Assembly: GCA_018882895.1 (NCBI GenBank)
Contig: VERF01000001.1
Coordinates: 91,286 to 134,504, forward strand
Origin: Candidatus Kapaibacterium sp.
GTDB lineage: Bacteria > Bacteroidota > Ignavibacteria > Kapaibacteriales > Kapaibacteriaceae
Direction: 5' to 3'
DNA: 43,219 bases
Made by a program: the position numbers and the translations under genes. Shown piece by piece: positions 33,935-42,467 of the stretch. How positions within the stretch are numbered: position 1 is the first letter of the stretch; each line of letters opens with the position of its first letter. The notes beneath the pieces were generated by a model. The model was not told the origin of the DNA and did not search any database. It worked only from the letters and a program-made list of their open reading frames with translations.

Positions 33935-36106
33935 ATGGAGAGTCTCAGTCTTGATCTTGCCGGCGGTCCCTGGTATGTCTACGTTGCCTTTGCTCTCATA
34001 GCAATTGCGGTGTCGACATTCTTCTATCGAGTGACGAATCCTCCGCTCGATCGACGGATGCGTTCGACGCTGATCGTCCTTCGTTCGATTGGTCTGATGG
34101 CCCTGATCCTGTTGCTCTACGAGCCCCTTGCCCGCTTCCGCCGCAGTGAGACCATTCAGCCGCGCGTGGCCGTAGCAGTGGATGTCTCCAGGTCGATGAA
34201 TATGCGAGACCGATCTCGTGACAGACAAGCTGATGTTCGTTCGGTGGTGAAGCAGGTATCGGACCGCCTTGGTGATGCTGCCGATGTCTATGTGTTTGAC
34301 GAGACGCTGCGCAACCTGTCAGGCTCGATCGATACCATGCGTATGGCAGGATTCCGATCCGACATCGGTGCTGCCATTCGCAAACTCGCAAACGCAGGCG
34401 CCGATGCCGATTATGGAGCCGTGCTGCTGATCAGTGACGGAAATCATAACAGTGGTGAGCAGCCGCTCTATGCGGCGGAACGAAGTGGTGTAGCTGTCTA
34501 TTCACTCGGCATTGGTGACAGCATTCCGCCGGCAGACCTGCGCATGGTGGCCCTGACATCTTCCGGTGTCGGCGTGGTGAATGAGCAGATGCCCATCACA
34601 ATTGATGTAGAGCAGACATACATTTCCGACCGAAGTGCTGCGGTGGTGATCAACGACAATGGCACCGACGTTGTGCGGCTGCCATTGGAGCTTAGACAAT
34701 CGGTACCACGCTATCAGCTCACGTATCAGTGGACGCCGAGTTCCGAGGGCATGCACCTCGTGACGGCCAGGATCGTTGATGCCGGATCGGAGTTCACACA
34801 AATGAACAACACTGCACAGACAACCATCCGCGTGCGCAAGAACAAGAAGCGAGTTGTTCTGTTTGCCGGTGCACCAAGTCCTGACGTTTCATTCATACGG
34901 ACCTCCATAGCGCAGGACCCATCGCTGGAACTGGGGACCTTTATTCATCGTGAGGGCCCATCCTTCTATGAGGGAGCACCGAGCGTAGCTGCGTTGGCTG
35001 ATGCAACCTCTATTGTGCTCATTGGCTTTCCGACGGCATTCACTCCCAAGTCCGTGATTGATGACATTGCGAGCCGATGTCGCAGGGGAGCATCGCTGCT
35101 GTTCGTTGCGTCGGTCTCTACCGACTACGGCAAACTGGGGGCATTGGCCGAGTTCCTTCCATTTCGGGTCACCTCCAATCGACCGATCGAGATCAGCGTC
35201 GCGGCTGACGTATCCACGGTGGCCACGGCCGATCCGCTGATGCGCTTGTCAGGGGGCGAGCAGGATGCCGAAACATGGAACAGTCTGCCCCCGATCTACC
35301 GCACGGAATTGTTCGTAGAACCAACCGCAGGGGCAACGGTGCTTGCGCGACTGAAGATCGGCTCAACACCGATTGATGAGCCCCTTATCATCAAGCGCGA
35401 TATCGGACAATCCAGGTCACTAGCCGTCCTTGGGCACGGTCTTTACCGTTGGAAGCTGCTCGGACAGGGTCCGGCACAGGCTCGGGGAAGCGCGGTGTCG
35501 GATGTGCTGCAGACGTTCACCGGCAACACGATGAAGTGGCTTGCCGTGCGAGACGACGAGCGACGGGTTCAAATACGCAGCACGCACGAGACCTATGTTG
35601 TGGGCGAAACCGTGGCCTTCACTGCATCAGTTTTCGACCAGACATTTTCCGCCGTTGATGACGCCGAGGTGCGGCTGGTGCTTGACGGCGCAGGGGCGCA
35701 GCGAACCGTTGAGCTTTCTCCCAAGGGTGCAGGTCAGTACGGAGCGTCGATCGGAAGCCTGCCACCTGGGCGGTATTCGTTCTCCGGCATGGCATCGGTT
35801 CGTGGAGTTGCGCTTGGTCGAGACCAGGGCACGTTCACCGTGAGCCAGATCGGACTGGAAGAGCAGACGACTGCAATGAACGCATCACTTCTGCGCGTTC
35901 TTTCTCAACGCACAGGCGCCCGATTCAGCGGCATCGATTCTGTGGATGCACTGTTGGATGCGATGATGAACGACCCACGTTTGCGACCGATCGTTCGTAC
36001 GAGTGAGCGCGAATTGGCATTGCACCACCTGCCGTGGATCATCGCAGTTGCCATTGCCGCTTTTGCAACGGAGTGGTTTCTGCGAAAGCGTAGGGGGCTT
36101 GTCTGA
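33935..36106 (+). CDS. Membrane protein with VWA and class I glutamine amidotransferase-like domains
   Basis: The 723 residues begin with two transmembrane segments (about 14-32 and 44-62), followed by a von Willebrand factor A domain whose metal site is DVSRS (83-87), completed by SDIGAAI and LLISDGNHN. After an immunoglobulin-like stretch (about 205-300) a flavodoxin-like segment resembles the class I amidotransferase fold (VVLFAGAPSPDVSFI onwards), without an obvious catalytic Cys. A beta-rich part and a C-terminal helix (about 698-716) end the protein. This layout is common in Bacteroidota and Planctomycetes with unknown function, possibly envelope quality control. It shares one base with the next gene (TGATG). 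Confidence 0.82.
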   Translation: MESLSLDLAGGPWYVYVAFALIAIAVSTFFYRVTNPPLDRRMRSTLIVLRSIGLMALILLLYEPLARFRRSETIQPRVAVAVDVSRSMNMRDRSRDRQADVRSVVKQVSDRLGDAADVYVFDETLRNLSGSIDTMRMAGFRSDIGAAIRKLANAGADADYGAVLLISDGNHNSGEQPLYAAERSGVAVYSLGIGDSIPPADLRMVALTSSGVGVVNEQMPITIDVEQTYISDRSAAVVINDNGTDVVRLPLELRQSVPRYQLTYQWTPSSEGMHLVTARIVDAGSEFTQMNNTAQTTIRVRKNKKRVVLFAGAPSPDVSFIRTSIAQDPSLELGTFIHREGPSFYEGAPSVAALADATSIVLIGFPTAFTPKSVIDDIASRCRRGASLLFVASVSTDYGKLGALAEFLPFRVTSNRPIEISVAADVSTVATADPLMRLSGGEQDAETWNSLPPIYRTELFVEPTAGATVLARLKIGSTPIDEPLIIKRDIGQSRSLAVLGHGLYRWKLLGQGPAQARGSAVSDVLQTFTGNTMKWLAVRDDERRVQIRSTHETYVVGETVAFTASVFDQTFSAVDDAEVRLVLDGAGAQRTVELSPKGAGQYGASIGSLPPGRYSFSGMASVRGVALGRDQGTFTVSQIGLEEQTTAMNASLLRVLSQRTGARFSGIDSVDALLDAMMNDPRLRPIVRTSERELALHHLPWIIAVAIAAFATEWFLRKRRGLV

Positions 36107-36735
36107 TGTCACGTCAGCTGCCGCCTGGCTTGGCCTCGCTCTACAGGGAACGACGCAAAGAGATCGCTGCACGACTTGATGACTTTGCCAAGGTGGCGCC
36201 GCAGCAACGGTTTTATGAGCTCTGCTTCTGTCTGATGACTCCGCAGTCGAGTGCCGTGCATGCCTCGATGGTGCAGACTGAACTGGAGAAGATGGACTTT
36301 CTTGCAAAGGGTCAAGACGTCGTCGATGTGCTTCGAGCTCCCGATAGATACATCCGGTTCCATCATACGAAGCACCGCCGCCTCCACCGTGCCCGTGAGC
36401 AATGGTCTGTGTTAGAGGCAGTTCTCGACGACTCGACTATCAGCGAGCAGGAGCGCCGCAATTCTCTACGAGAACTCGTCGATGGTTTTGGTATGAAGGA
36501 AGCAAGCCACTTTCTGCGCAACATTGGCCACAGAGGGCTTGCCATCATTGACCGGCATCTGCTGACGAATCTTGTAACGTGCGGCGTGTATGAAGAGATT
36601 CCATCAGTGTCAACAATCAAGCGCTATGAAGACGTTGAGCGGAGTTTCACGGCCTACTGCGTGGCCATCGGCATTGATATGGACGAGATCGACCTGCTGT
36701 TCTGGTGTGCTCAGACAGGACACATTCTGAAGTAG
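36106..36735 (+). CDS. Archaeal-type 8-oxoguanine DNA glycosylase/AP lyase (Ogg2-like)
   Basis: The 209-residue protein is a helix-hairpin-helix-GPD glycosylase. LVDGFGMKEASHFLRNIG gives the hairpin with catalytic Lys131, and AIIDRHLL the catalytic Asp149, as in archaeal Ogg2 (N-glycosylase/DNA lyase). Such enzymes remove 8-oxoguanine and cut the abasic site. It lacks the iron-sulfur cluster cysteines of Nth. Its start overlaps the VWA gene stop, so it is probably the last gene of that transcript. It converges with the FlK-like gene, 5 bp away. Confidence 0.88.
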   Translation: MSRQLPPGLASLYRERRKEIAARLDDFAKVAPQQRFYELCFCLMTPQSSAVHASMVQTELEKMDFLAKGQDVVDVLRAPDRYIRFHHTKHRRLHRAREQWSVLEAVLDDSTISEQERRNSLRELVDGFGMKEASHFLRNIGHRGLAIIDRHLLTNLVTCGVYEEIPSVSTIKRYEDVERSFTAYCVAIGIDMDEIDLLFWCAQTGHILK

Positions 36736-36740
36736 CCAGA

Positions 36741-37139
36741 TCAATGATGAGCCGCCGCGGCAAGTTGCGCAAGCCGCTCTGTAGGAAGCACTGCCTGCTC
36801 CTGCGTTCCTTCGGCGAGGATGACGTCACTGTCGGCAATACGTGCCTCGATGGAGCAGAGTATTCTGTTGCCCTTGATCTGCGTCACACGCGCCCGCACA
36901 ACCACGTGTGCGCCAACGGCAGCCATTGCCTTGTGATGGATGCTGAGCCCGGTTCCGCAGGCATTCTCATTGTCGTCGAAAAATGGTTCAATGGCCCGCC
37001 GCGCGGCCACCTCTGCATGGTATCCAAGCCAAAATGTCGAATAGACTGGATGCAGGATTCGGTCATCAAGACGCGCAACCATCTCTGTGGTCACCGTGAC
37101 CTTTACAACGCCTTCTGCAGATTCAATGCCGACTTTCAT
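36741..37139 (-). CDS. FlK-like hotdog thioesterase
   Basis: The 132 residues resemble fluoroacetyl-CoA thioesterase (FlK) family members. HPVYSTFWLGYHAEVAARRA (30-49) carries the Thr and Glu of the family triad (Thr35, Glu43), and SIHHKA provides the His (67-70). Most members without a fluoroacetate context are general acyl-CoA thioesterases, and nothing here suggests fluorine chemistry. It is single on its strand, converging with the Ogg gene and diverging from mtaB. Confidence 0.8.
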   Translation of the reverse strand: MKVGIESAEGVVKVTVTTEMVARLDDRILHPVYSTFWLGYHAEVAARRAIEPFFDDNENACGTGLSIHHKAMAAVGAHVVVRARVTQIKGNRILCSIEARIADSDVILAEGTQEQAVLPTERLAQLAAAAHH

Positions 37140-37170
37140 GGATGCGTCTCTCTGAGTTCCACCGGGTCCC

Positions 37171-37178
37171 TAACTTTG
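37171..37178 (+). promoter_or_regulatory. mtaB -7 box (TAACTTTG)
   Basis: TAACTTTG exactly matches TAnnTTTG, the same octamer as the rpmG promoter. It ends five bases before the ATG at 37184, so the mtaB transcript is predicted to be leaderless. Confidence 0.55.
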
Positions 37179-37183
37179 CGGCC

Positions 37184-38527
37184 ATGCGCGTTGCACTGAC
37201 CACGTTGGGCTGCAAGTTAAACGCCACGGAGACGTCGGCCATCGAGCGCCGCTTTGTCGATGGTGGTCATGAGGTGGTTGAGTATGGACAGCCGGCTGAT
37301 CTGCTTGTGGTGAATACCTGCAGTGTTACCGAGCAGGCCGACACCGAGTGCCGCAAGATCGTGCGTAAGGGGCTTCGTGGCGCCCCCGATGCAAAGGTGG
37401 TCGTTACCGGATGCTATGCTCAGCTGAAGCCCGATGATGTCTTGTCCATTGACGGCGTCAAGGCCGTGGTCGGGACGGCATCGAAACTGCGAATTGCCGA
37501 TATGGCAATGGAGATCCTTGCAGCGCCGCAGAAGATGCGCATCATGGAGCCCCTTACCCGGATGACGCAGTTCACATCGGCCAGATCATCACGTGTGAAT
37601 TCACGTACGAGGGCGTTCATCAAGGTGCAAGATGGCTGTGATTACAGCTGCTCCTTCTGCACGATCCCACTTGCGCGTGGTCCGGCACGAGCAATGCCCC
37701 TTGACCAGTTGCGAGAAGAACTCATCGCTGTTGTGAATGAGGGTTTTTACGAGTGCGTTATCTCCGGCATCAATCTCGGCGAGTACGAGTCTCCAGGCGG
37801 TGAGCGACTCATCGATCTTCTGAGAATGATCGACTCGATGCAGCTTCCGATTCGCGTGCGCTTGGGTTCGATCGAGCCGAATACTCTCACGTCAGATATC
37901 ATCGACGTCGTTGCACAGTCACGGACGATCGTTCCGCATTTTCATATTCCGTTGCAGAGCGGGTCGGGTCGGATACTGCGGGCAATGCGACGTCGATACA
38001 ATCCGGCGATGTACCGATCCGTGATCGAGCGTCTTCACCGGGCATTGCCCGATGCGGCCATCGGTATTGATGTGATCACCGGATTCCCCGGCGAAACAGA
38101 GGTCGAGTTCAATGAAACGGTTTCGCTTCTGCAGAGTCTGCCATGGACCTATCTCCATGTGTTCACGTATTCCGAACGCGCCAATACCGATGCGGCATCG
38201 ATGTCCGATGCGGTTGATGTAGTGGTCCGACGTGAGCGAACGCGCCGCCTGCGCGACCTGAGCGATGTGCGGACGCAGGAGTTTCATCGTTCCCAGCTCG
38301 GTAGCGTGCGAACGTTTCTTCCAGAGGGACACGATCCTTCCACACGCACCTGGACCGGCTGGACGGAGAACCACGTGGCCGTGAGGCTAACCGGTGCAGC
38401 GGACATGCCGAAGCGTCCGATGCGCGTGCTTCTTGTCCATGAGCACTCCGGCGCAGTCGATGCACAGGTGCTCGACGACGCCTCGTTACAGCAACTTTAC
38501 CCATCGTTACGCACAGGTACAGCATGA
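37184..38527 (+). CDS. mtaB: tRNA t6A37 methylthiotransferase MtaB
   Basis: MtaB converts t6A to ms2t6A at position 37 of tRNAs reading ANN codons. The 447 residues begin MRVALTTLGCKLNATET, where GCKLN marks MtaB rather than MiaB or RimO. Cys10, Cys46 and Cys77 hold the auxiliary cluster and Cys152, Cys156 and Cys159 (CDYSCSFC) the radical-SAM cluster. A short TRAM-like C-terminus follows. The frame is open from 37142, but homology and a promoter box placed just before it support 37184. The stop overlaps the peptidase gene by ATGA. Confidence 0.95.
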   Translation: MRVALTTLGCKLNATETSAIERRFVDGGHEVVEYGQPADLLVVNTCSVTEQADTECRKIVRKGLRGAPDAKVVVTGCYAQLKPDDVLSIDGVKAVVGTASKLRIADMAMEILAAPQKMRIMEPLTRMTQFTSARSSRVNSRTRAFIKVQDGCDYSCSFCTIPLARGPARAMPLDQLREELIAVVNEGFYECVISGINLGEYESPGGERLIDLLRMIDSMQLPIRVRLGSIEPNTLTSDIIDVVAQSRTIVPHFHIPLQSGSGRILRAMRRRYNPAMYRSVIERLHRALPDAAIGIDVITGFPGETEVEFNETVSLLQSLPWTYLHVFTYSERANTDAASMSDAVDVVVRRERTRRLRDLSDVRTQEFHRSQLGSVRTFLPEGHDPSTRTWTGWTENHVAVRLTGAADMPKRPMRVLLVHEHSGAVDAQVLDDASLQQLYPSLRTGTA

Positions 38528-39372
38528 AGGTCTTTATCGCCGTCGACATGGAAGGGGCCACCGGTGTGGTCCACAACGATCAGCTCATGCCCGAGGGGCG
38601 GGGTTATGCTGCCGCCCAACGATTACTCACCGGTGACGTGAATGCCGTGATCAATGGCATCTTGAGCATCGATCCAACGGCTGATATTGTTGTGGGCGAT
38701 GGCCACGGGATCATGCGCAACATTCTCCTTGACCAACTTCATCCGTCGGCGCGTCTTGTCGTTGGTTCAGCAAAGCCGTCGAACAAGCCCCTTTGCCAGC
38801 TTGAGGGAGTGCAGTTTGGTGCCGACGTGGGCATGTGTATCGGCTATCATACTATGGCCGGCACGCCTGGTGGACTCTTGGCACATACGTACGTTGGCTC
38901 CCTGATCCGTGAGCTGCGGCTCAATGGACGTCCGGCGGGCGAGGTCGAGGTCAACGCAGCGGTCTTCGGCAGCTACGGCGTGCCACTGGCGATGGTCAGC
39001 GGCAACAGCGAGCTGGAGCAGGAGATCCGCTCGTGGAACCCATCGTCGGTGTTTGTCTCGACAAAGCAGACGCTTGGTCCGACGGCTGCCATCTGTATGA
39101 CTCCCTCGGCCACTCAGGCACTTCTCGAGAAGGGGGCTGCAAAGGCCATTCAAGATCAATCGACTTGGCATCGCTCCCCAAACCGTGTTACGCGCATCGA
39201 AGTCGACACGTATCGACGCGAGCAATGTCAGCGTGCCGTGCTTTGCGAAGGAATCGAGCAGGTGGGGGAGATGACCTTTGCCGCGGAAGCACCGACTGCT
39301 GCTGACGCTTTCCGATTGTTCTGGCGGGCCTGCACCATGGCCATGGATGAGCAGGCAGTCTGGCTTAGCTAA
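38524..39372 (+). CDS. D-aminopeptidase DppA-like, peptidase family M55
   Basis: The 282 residues match M55 peptidases: VDMEGATGV (7-15) supplies metal ligands Asp8 and Glu10, VGDGHG (57-62) supplies His61, and IGYHTMAGTPGGLLAHT (106-122) holds His109 and His121. B. subtilis DppA, the model, is a decameric zinc enzyme that removes D-amino acids from D-Ala peptides, probably in wall-peptide recycling. It is coupled to mtaB. Its last codons (ending in LS and TAA) are part of a 31-bp sequence repeated at 42468. Confidence 0.9.
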   Translation: MKVFIAVDMEGATGVVHNDQLMPEGRGYAAAQRLLTGDVNAVINGILSIDPTADIVVGDGHGIMRNILLDQLHPSARLVVGSAKPSNKPLCQLEGVQFGADVGMCIGYHTMAGTPGGLLAHTYVGSLIRELRLNGRPAGEVEVNAAVFGSYGVPLAMVSGNSELEQEIRSWNPSSVFVSTKQTLGPTAAICMTPSATQALLEKGAAKAIQDQSTWHRSPNRVTRIEVDTYRREQCQRAVLCEGIEQVGEMTFAAEAPTAADAFRLFWRACTMAMDEQAVWLS

Positions 39373-39377
39373 ACGTG
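39347..39377 (+). repeat. 31-bp direct repeat, copy 1 (3' end of the M55 gene)
   Basis: This copy starts at ATGAGCAGGCAG and ends at TAAACGTG, covering the last eight codons and the stop of the M55 peptidase gene plus five bases. It matches 42468-42498 at 29 of 31 positions (two C/T changes) and marks the left border of the accessory island. Confidence 0.85.
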
Positions 39378-39382
39378 CAAAA

Positions 39383-39412
39383 AGGTATTGCAGAGATCCG
39401 TTCGCGATACCT
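39383..39412 (-). terminator. Bidirectional terminator between the M55 gene and the T9SS cargo gene
   Basis: AGGTATTGC and GCGATACCT form a nine-pair stem (one G-T) around a 12-base loop. On the minus strand it is followed by TTTTTGC, fitting termination of the cargo gene. On the plus strand CTTTG follows, a weaker signal for the M55 gene. Confidence 0.65.
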
Positions 39413-39472
39413 CTTTGTCAATCAACGAAACTCCTTCCACATCAACCGACTCATGGTCACCATCATAAACAA

Positions 39473-40822
39473 CTAGCGAGCAAGCAAGAACCGTTGAAAG
39501 AGGAGACTGCGACCGTTTGCACTGAGTTGGATATTCACTGGGGTGTTTGGCATCCCCGGAAGGTTCAGATCTATCTCTTGTTGGCCGGGGTTAGTGATCC
39601 CACAAGCAATTAGCCTACCTTGATCATTATAGACGGACCAATTCACTTCCGTGTAACTGTCAATGAGACCTTCCAAGTACAACTTCGTGCCTATAAGGTT
39701 AGTCTGTTGCTCGGGACGTTCAATGACGCTAGTAGTGCCAATGACATATTCGATTGGCACAACGGCTAGGCCAAATTCATCCAAAACGAGTAGCGAATCG
39801 GCGTCCAGCATTTTGCAGTCTTTGATATATCGCAGGTTGTCTCCTAGACCATCCGGAATAGCAACGAGCCTTGAGGTTCCATCCTTGATGACAGCTATCC
39901 CATTCATCATTGCCACTAGCAAAACTCCTTGCACTTCGATCGCTGAATTTGCATACGCAGTCTGATGCGGAATCGTAATGATCGAAGTTAGCCTGGTGGC
40001 AAGATCGTAAGTGGCTATGAACGGAGCATGGATCACGCCTCTGTAGTTCACAGCAGAATAGAAACAATAGATTTTTCCGTTCTTGCCGCTATAGAGAAAT
40101 GAGGGTGTACAGTACTTTGGCATGTCAGCTGGTGCTTCGACCTCTTCGACACTTCCATCAAGCGACAACAGCACCAGATACGTGTGGCCATCGTCAAATC
40201 GTTGAAACGCAGTAGCCAAGCGACCATCAAGTGTCTTGACAACGTTAGTATGTGCGCCTCTACGCGTTATTGTGTCAGAGTATAGCGTGGTTAATCCACC
40301 CTTTGAAGCTATAGCAATGGAGTTTCGTGACGCCGAAGTGAACTTCATAACAGCTCCGTTTACCGTGTCTTGGCGATCTACTTGGTATGACCACAGAGAT
40401 GCTACCAAGCCCACGCCATCAATAATGGAGATGCTACGAGGGTAGGTTTCACGGAGGCCTTCCTTCGAACTGATGACCGACCATTCGCCATTCGGCTCTA
40501 CATATTGGAAACGATCGATTTCACCAATCCATAAAGTGTTGTCACTTGAAAAGTCGACACAGCTCTGATTTGGAATAGTCGCCGAGACTGGGGGGTAGTC
40601 AGAAAGAACCTGCGAAACCCACCTGCCTGACAAAGAGCGAAGGCGCGGCGTTGAATCTCGATCTGCATACAGAATGCTCCATTGCCTTTCACCGAATTGG
40701 TACAACGCACCAGTCACGTTGCCGTCCATCGACAATGATTTGAACGTCGTGTAAGAAACCTGTGTGTACACATTTAGAAATGTGAAGAGCAATAAAATCG
40801 GTAGCAGGTGAAGAGTTCGCAT
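39473..40822 (-). CDS. Secreted T9SS cargo with beta-propeller-like body and C-terminal sorting domain
   Basis: From the ATG at 40822 the protein has 449 residues, with a signal peptide (LHLLPILLLFTFLNVYTQ). The body is rich in short beta strands, including propeller-like repeats such as SSDNTLWIGEIDRFQYVEP and SIEVQGVLLVAMMNGIAVI. The last 75 residues look like a type A sorting domain: VNWSVYNDQGRLIACG, EIDLNLPGMPNTPVNIQL and LLFQRFLLAR match the usual pattern of D/G-R-L-V, then L-P-x-G, then a basic end. It is therefore expected to leave through SprA and be anchored or released at the surface. The frame extends to 40882, but that part overlaps the upstream gene. It follows the Cys-rich gene by 5 bp. 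Function unknown. Confidence 0.78.
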   Translation of the reverse strand: MRTLHLLPILLLFTFLNVYTQVSYTTFKSLSMDGNVTGALYQFGERQWSILYADRDSTPRLRSLSGRWVSQVLSDYPPVSATIPNQSCVDFSSDNTLWIGEIDRFQYVEPNGEWSVISSKEGLRETYPRSISIIDGVGLVASLWSYQVDRQDTVNGAVMKFTSASRNSIAIASKGGLTTLYSDTITRRGAHTNVVKTLDGRLATAFQRFDDGHTYLVLLSLDGSVEEVEAPADMPKYCTPSFLYSGKNGKIYCFYSAVNYRGVIHAPFIATYDLATRLTSIITIPHQTAYANSAIEVQGVLLVAMMNGIAVIKDGTSRLVAIPDGLGDNLRYIKDCKMLDADSLLVLDEFGLAVVPIEYVIGTTSVIERPEQQTNLIGTKLYLEGLIDSYTEVNWSVYNDQGRLIACGITNPGQQEIDLNLPGMPNTPVNIQLSANGRSLLFQRFLLAR

Positions 40823-40827
40823 GTGGG

Positions 40828-41511
40828 TTACTGACAATCGGTTTCGCATGGCTTGGGATTGAATGTTGCCTGGCCTGAACATTCTCCAATTGCTGTCTTA
40901 CCCACCAATGTCGCCTTAGTGTAGGTTGAGCCTGATCCATCACCACTGGAAGCCTCACAAACGTTCCATGTTCTCTTGCAACATTGTGTGCCACAGCTAA
41001 ACCATTTCCAGGACTTAACTTTTTTAGGGCTTACTGTTGTGTGTGGGGGTGGACCAGTCCATCCGCGGTCACAAGCGTACTGCACCTCGTCGGGCAGTGT
41101 ATACTCACATGCCAACCAAATACCGCAAGATGCAACATATGTTTGCACGATTTGGTTCGCTCCATTTGAGCAAGGGGGGACGGTGTACCCGATAGTGCCC
41201 GCGTACTGAGAGATTAAACCAAGTACGAAGTACTCATGAAGTGCATTTCTGTTCCTATGGAAATAGCTCAACGGAGAGTCAAACCCTACGCATCCCCAGT
41301 TTATATTAAAGCCGGTGACGTAAAACTCGCGTACACCATTACAAATGCGTGTTACGTAAGATACGCTTGCATTGCATTCTGGATCGCCAAGTGAAATCGT
41401 TACCGTATTGGCGGTTGACCAAGCGGTGCAATTGGGGTTATCACCGTCACACTGAGCATTTAAAAGTATTGGCGCTGAAAATAAGAGCAATAGGACAAGA
41501 AGCTTCGGCAT
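40828..41511 (-). CDS. Secreted cysteine-rich protein of unknown function
   Basis: From the ATG at 41511, with a GAGGT ribosome site just before it, the product has 227 residues. The first 19 or so (PKLLVLLLLFSAPILLNA) form a signal peptide. The mature part has 16 cysteines, including CGTQCCKR, which could make eight disulfides in the periplasm or outside. Tryptophan and aromatic residues are frequent. I recognise no domain; the NAQC site is not a good lipobox. It lies 5 bp upstream of the T9SS cargo gene and so is likely cotranscribed. No promoter match is clear in the A+T-rich upstream stretch. Confidence 0.72.
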   Translation of the reverse strand: MPKLLVLLLLFSAPILLNAQCDGDNPNCTAWSTANTVTISLGDPECNASVSYVTRICNGVREFYVTGFNINWGCVGFDSPLSYFHRNRNALHEYFVLGLISQYAGTIGYTVPPCSNGANQIVQTYVASCGIWLACEYTLPDEVQYACDRGWTGPPPHTTVSPKKVKSWKWFSCGTQCCKRTWNVCEASSGDGSGSTYTKATLVGKTAIGECSGQATFNPKPCETDCQ

Positions 41512-41690
41512 ATCTACCTCCAATTGAGAATATGAAGAACCTACGAATTAATTTTTCAATACTCCGAATGGAATACGATGATAATCAGTAATATGATTCA
41601 ATCACAATTTGGCCCATGTGCAAGCGGGTGTTGAGTGGGTGGTAAATATTGGCCAGTCCTAGATTGAGGTGAGAACCTCAGGGAGGCTCG

Positions 41691-41936
41691 ATGAAGAAGT
41701 GTCAGGACGCGGAAGAGCAGATCGTCAAGATCGTGCGTGAGTCTCATGCATACGGAGTGCTCGAGACATCGAAGAAATACAATATCTCGGAAAACACGAT
41801 CTGTATGTGGCGCCGGAAGTACGGAGGTATGGAGCCGAATCAGGTGTCCGAGATGAAGTCGTTGGCCTAGGAGAACGCGCGCTTGAAGCGACTCCTGGCT
41901 GAGCGAGCGTTAGAGATCGACGTCATGAAGGATGTC
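41691..41936 (+). pseudogene. IS3-family transposase OrfA remnant with in-frame stop
   Basis: The frame starts MKKCQDAEEQIVKIVRESHA and continues NISENTICMWRRKYGGMEPN, the helix-turn-helix of IS3-family OrfA. A TAG at 41868-41870 interrupts it after 59 residues. The same frame goes on as ENARLKRLLAERALEIDVMKDV, the leucine-zipper end of OrfA, and then homology is lost near 41936. There is no OrfB. The element is dead. The stretch 41512-41690 before it holds no gene and is very A+T-rich near its left side; I could not define an inverted repeat. Confidence 0.85.
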
Positions 41937-42012
41937 CCCGGAAAAAATGGTAGGCATGACCCCTACTTGGAGAACCCATTATTGTAGTATATCATGCAGT
42001 ACATGGAGTAAT

Positions 42013-42367
42013 ATGCTACAATCTATCACACGAACTGACTACCTTGAATCAATCCGGGTGAGATTGGCCGAGTCGCCGGTAGTGGGATTATTGGGCGCAC
42101 GGCAGGTAGGCAAGACAACCCTTGCGGGCAACCCCAGAAAAGCTGTTATCTGAACAAAGTGGTTTGATAATTCTGGATGAGGTACAGCGTTTGCCCGAAT
42201 TGTTCGAGCTCTTACGTCCACTATGCGATGATCCTCAACGCAACGCGGTGTTCCTTCTCTTGGGTAGTGCCTCATGGTAACTCATCAAAGGTGTTTCCGA
42301 GACTCTGGCTGGCAGGATTCAATGTATCCGCCCGAGCAAGTACATCTGTTATGGCGTGAGAGTGTGA
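42013..42367 (+). pseudogene. Decayed AAA (ATPase with DUF4143-type layout) gene
   Basis: The N-terminal piece (MLQSITRTDYLESIRVRL, then GLLGARQVGKTTLA) includes the Walker A motif. Roughly 40 residues are then missing and the reading frame shifts. The next piece, from about 42134, contains Walker B in GLIILDEVQRLPELFELL, then NAVFLLLGSAS, a TAA stop at 42278-42280, and GVSETLAGRI. The C-terminal domain is gone. Full-length relatives are predicted ATPases of uncertain function that travel between genomes. Clearly non-functional. Confidence 0.85.
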
Positions 42368-42404
42368 CCGAGGTTTGCCGTCACACAATCATGAGGAATG
42401 ATCG

Positions 42405-42467
42405 ATGCGACGGAGTGCAAAGCGAGAGAAGATGTATGCCATGGTGGAGTCGTGGCAACGCAGTGGA
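42405..42467 (+). pseudogene. IS66-type accessory protein (TnpA) N-terminal fragment
   Basis: The 21 residues MRRSAKREKMYAMVESWQRSG match the start of the small IS66 TnpA protein (pattern EKMFxLIExWQxSGLS). Homology ends at 42467, where the direct-repeat copy begins. The frame then runs on through unrelated sequence to a stop at 42564-42566. No TnpB or transposase follows. Confidence 0.6.

Larger units (their letters stand above)
39378..42467. mobile_element. Accessory island between 31-bp direct repeats
   Basis: About 3.1 kb lies between the two direct repeats. By eye it is richer in A+T than its neighbours, especially 41512-41690. It holds two secreted-protein genes on the minus strand and three broken plus-strand remnants (IS3 orfA, AAA ATPase, IS66 tnpA). 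No integrase is present, so it may be a passive remnant or a composite of several events. Confidence 0.55.

Noticed and set aside
36705-37199. 164-residue plus-strand frame
   Set aside because: It is antisense to the FlK-like thioesterase, which has family motifs.
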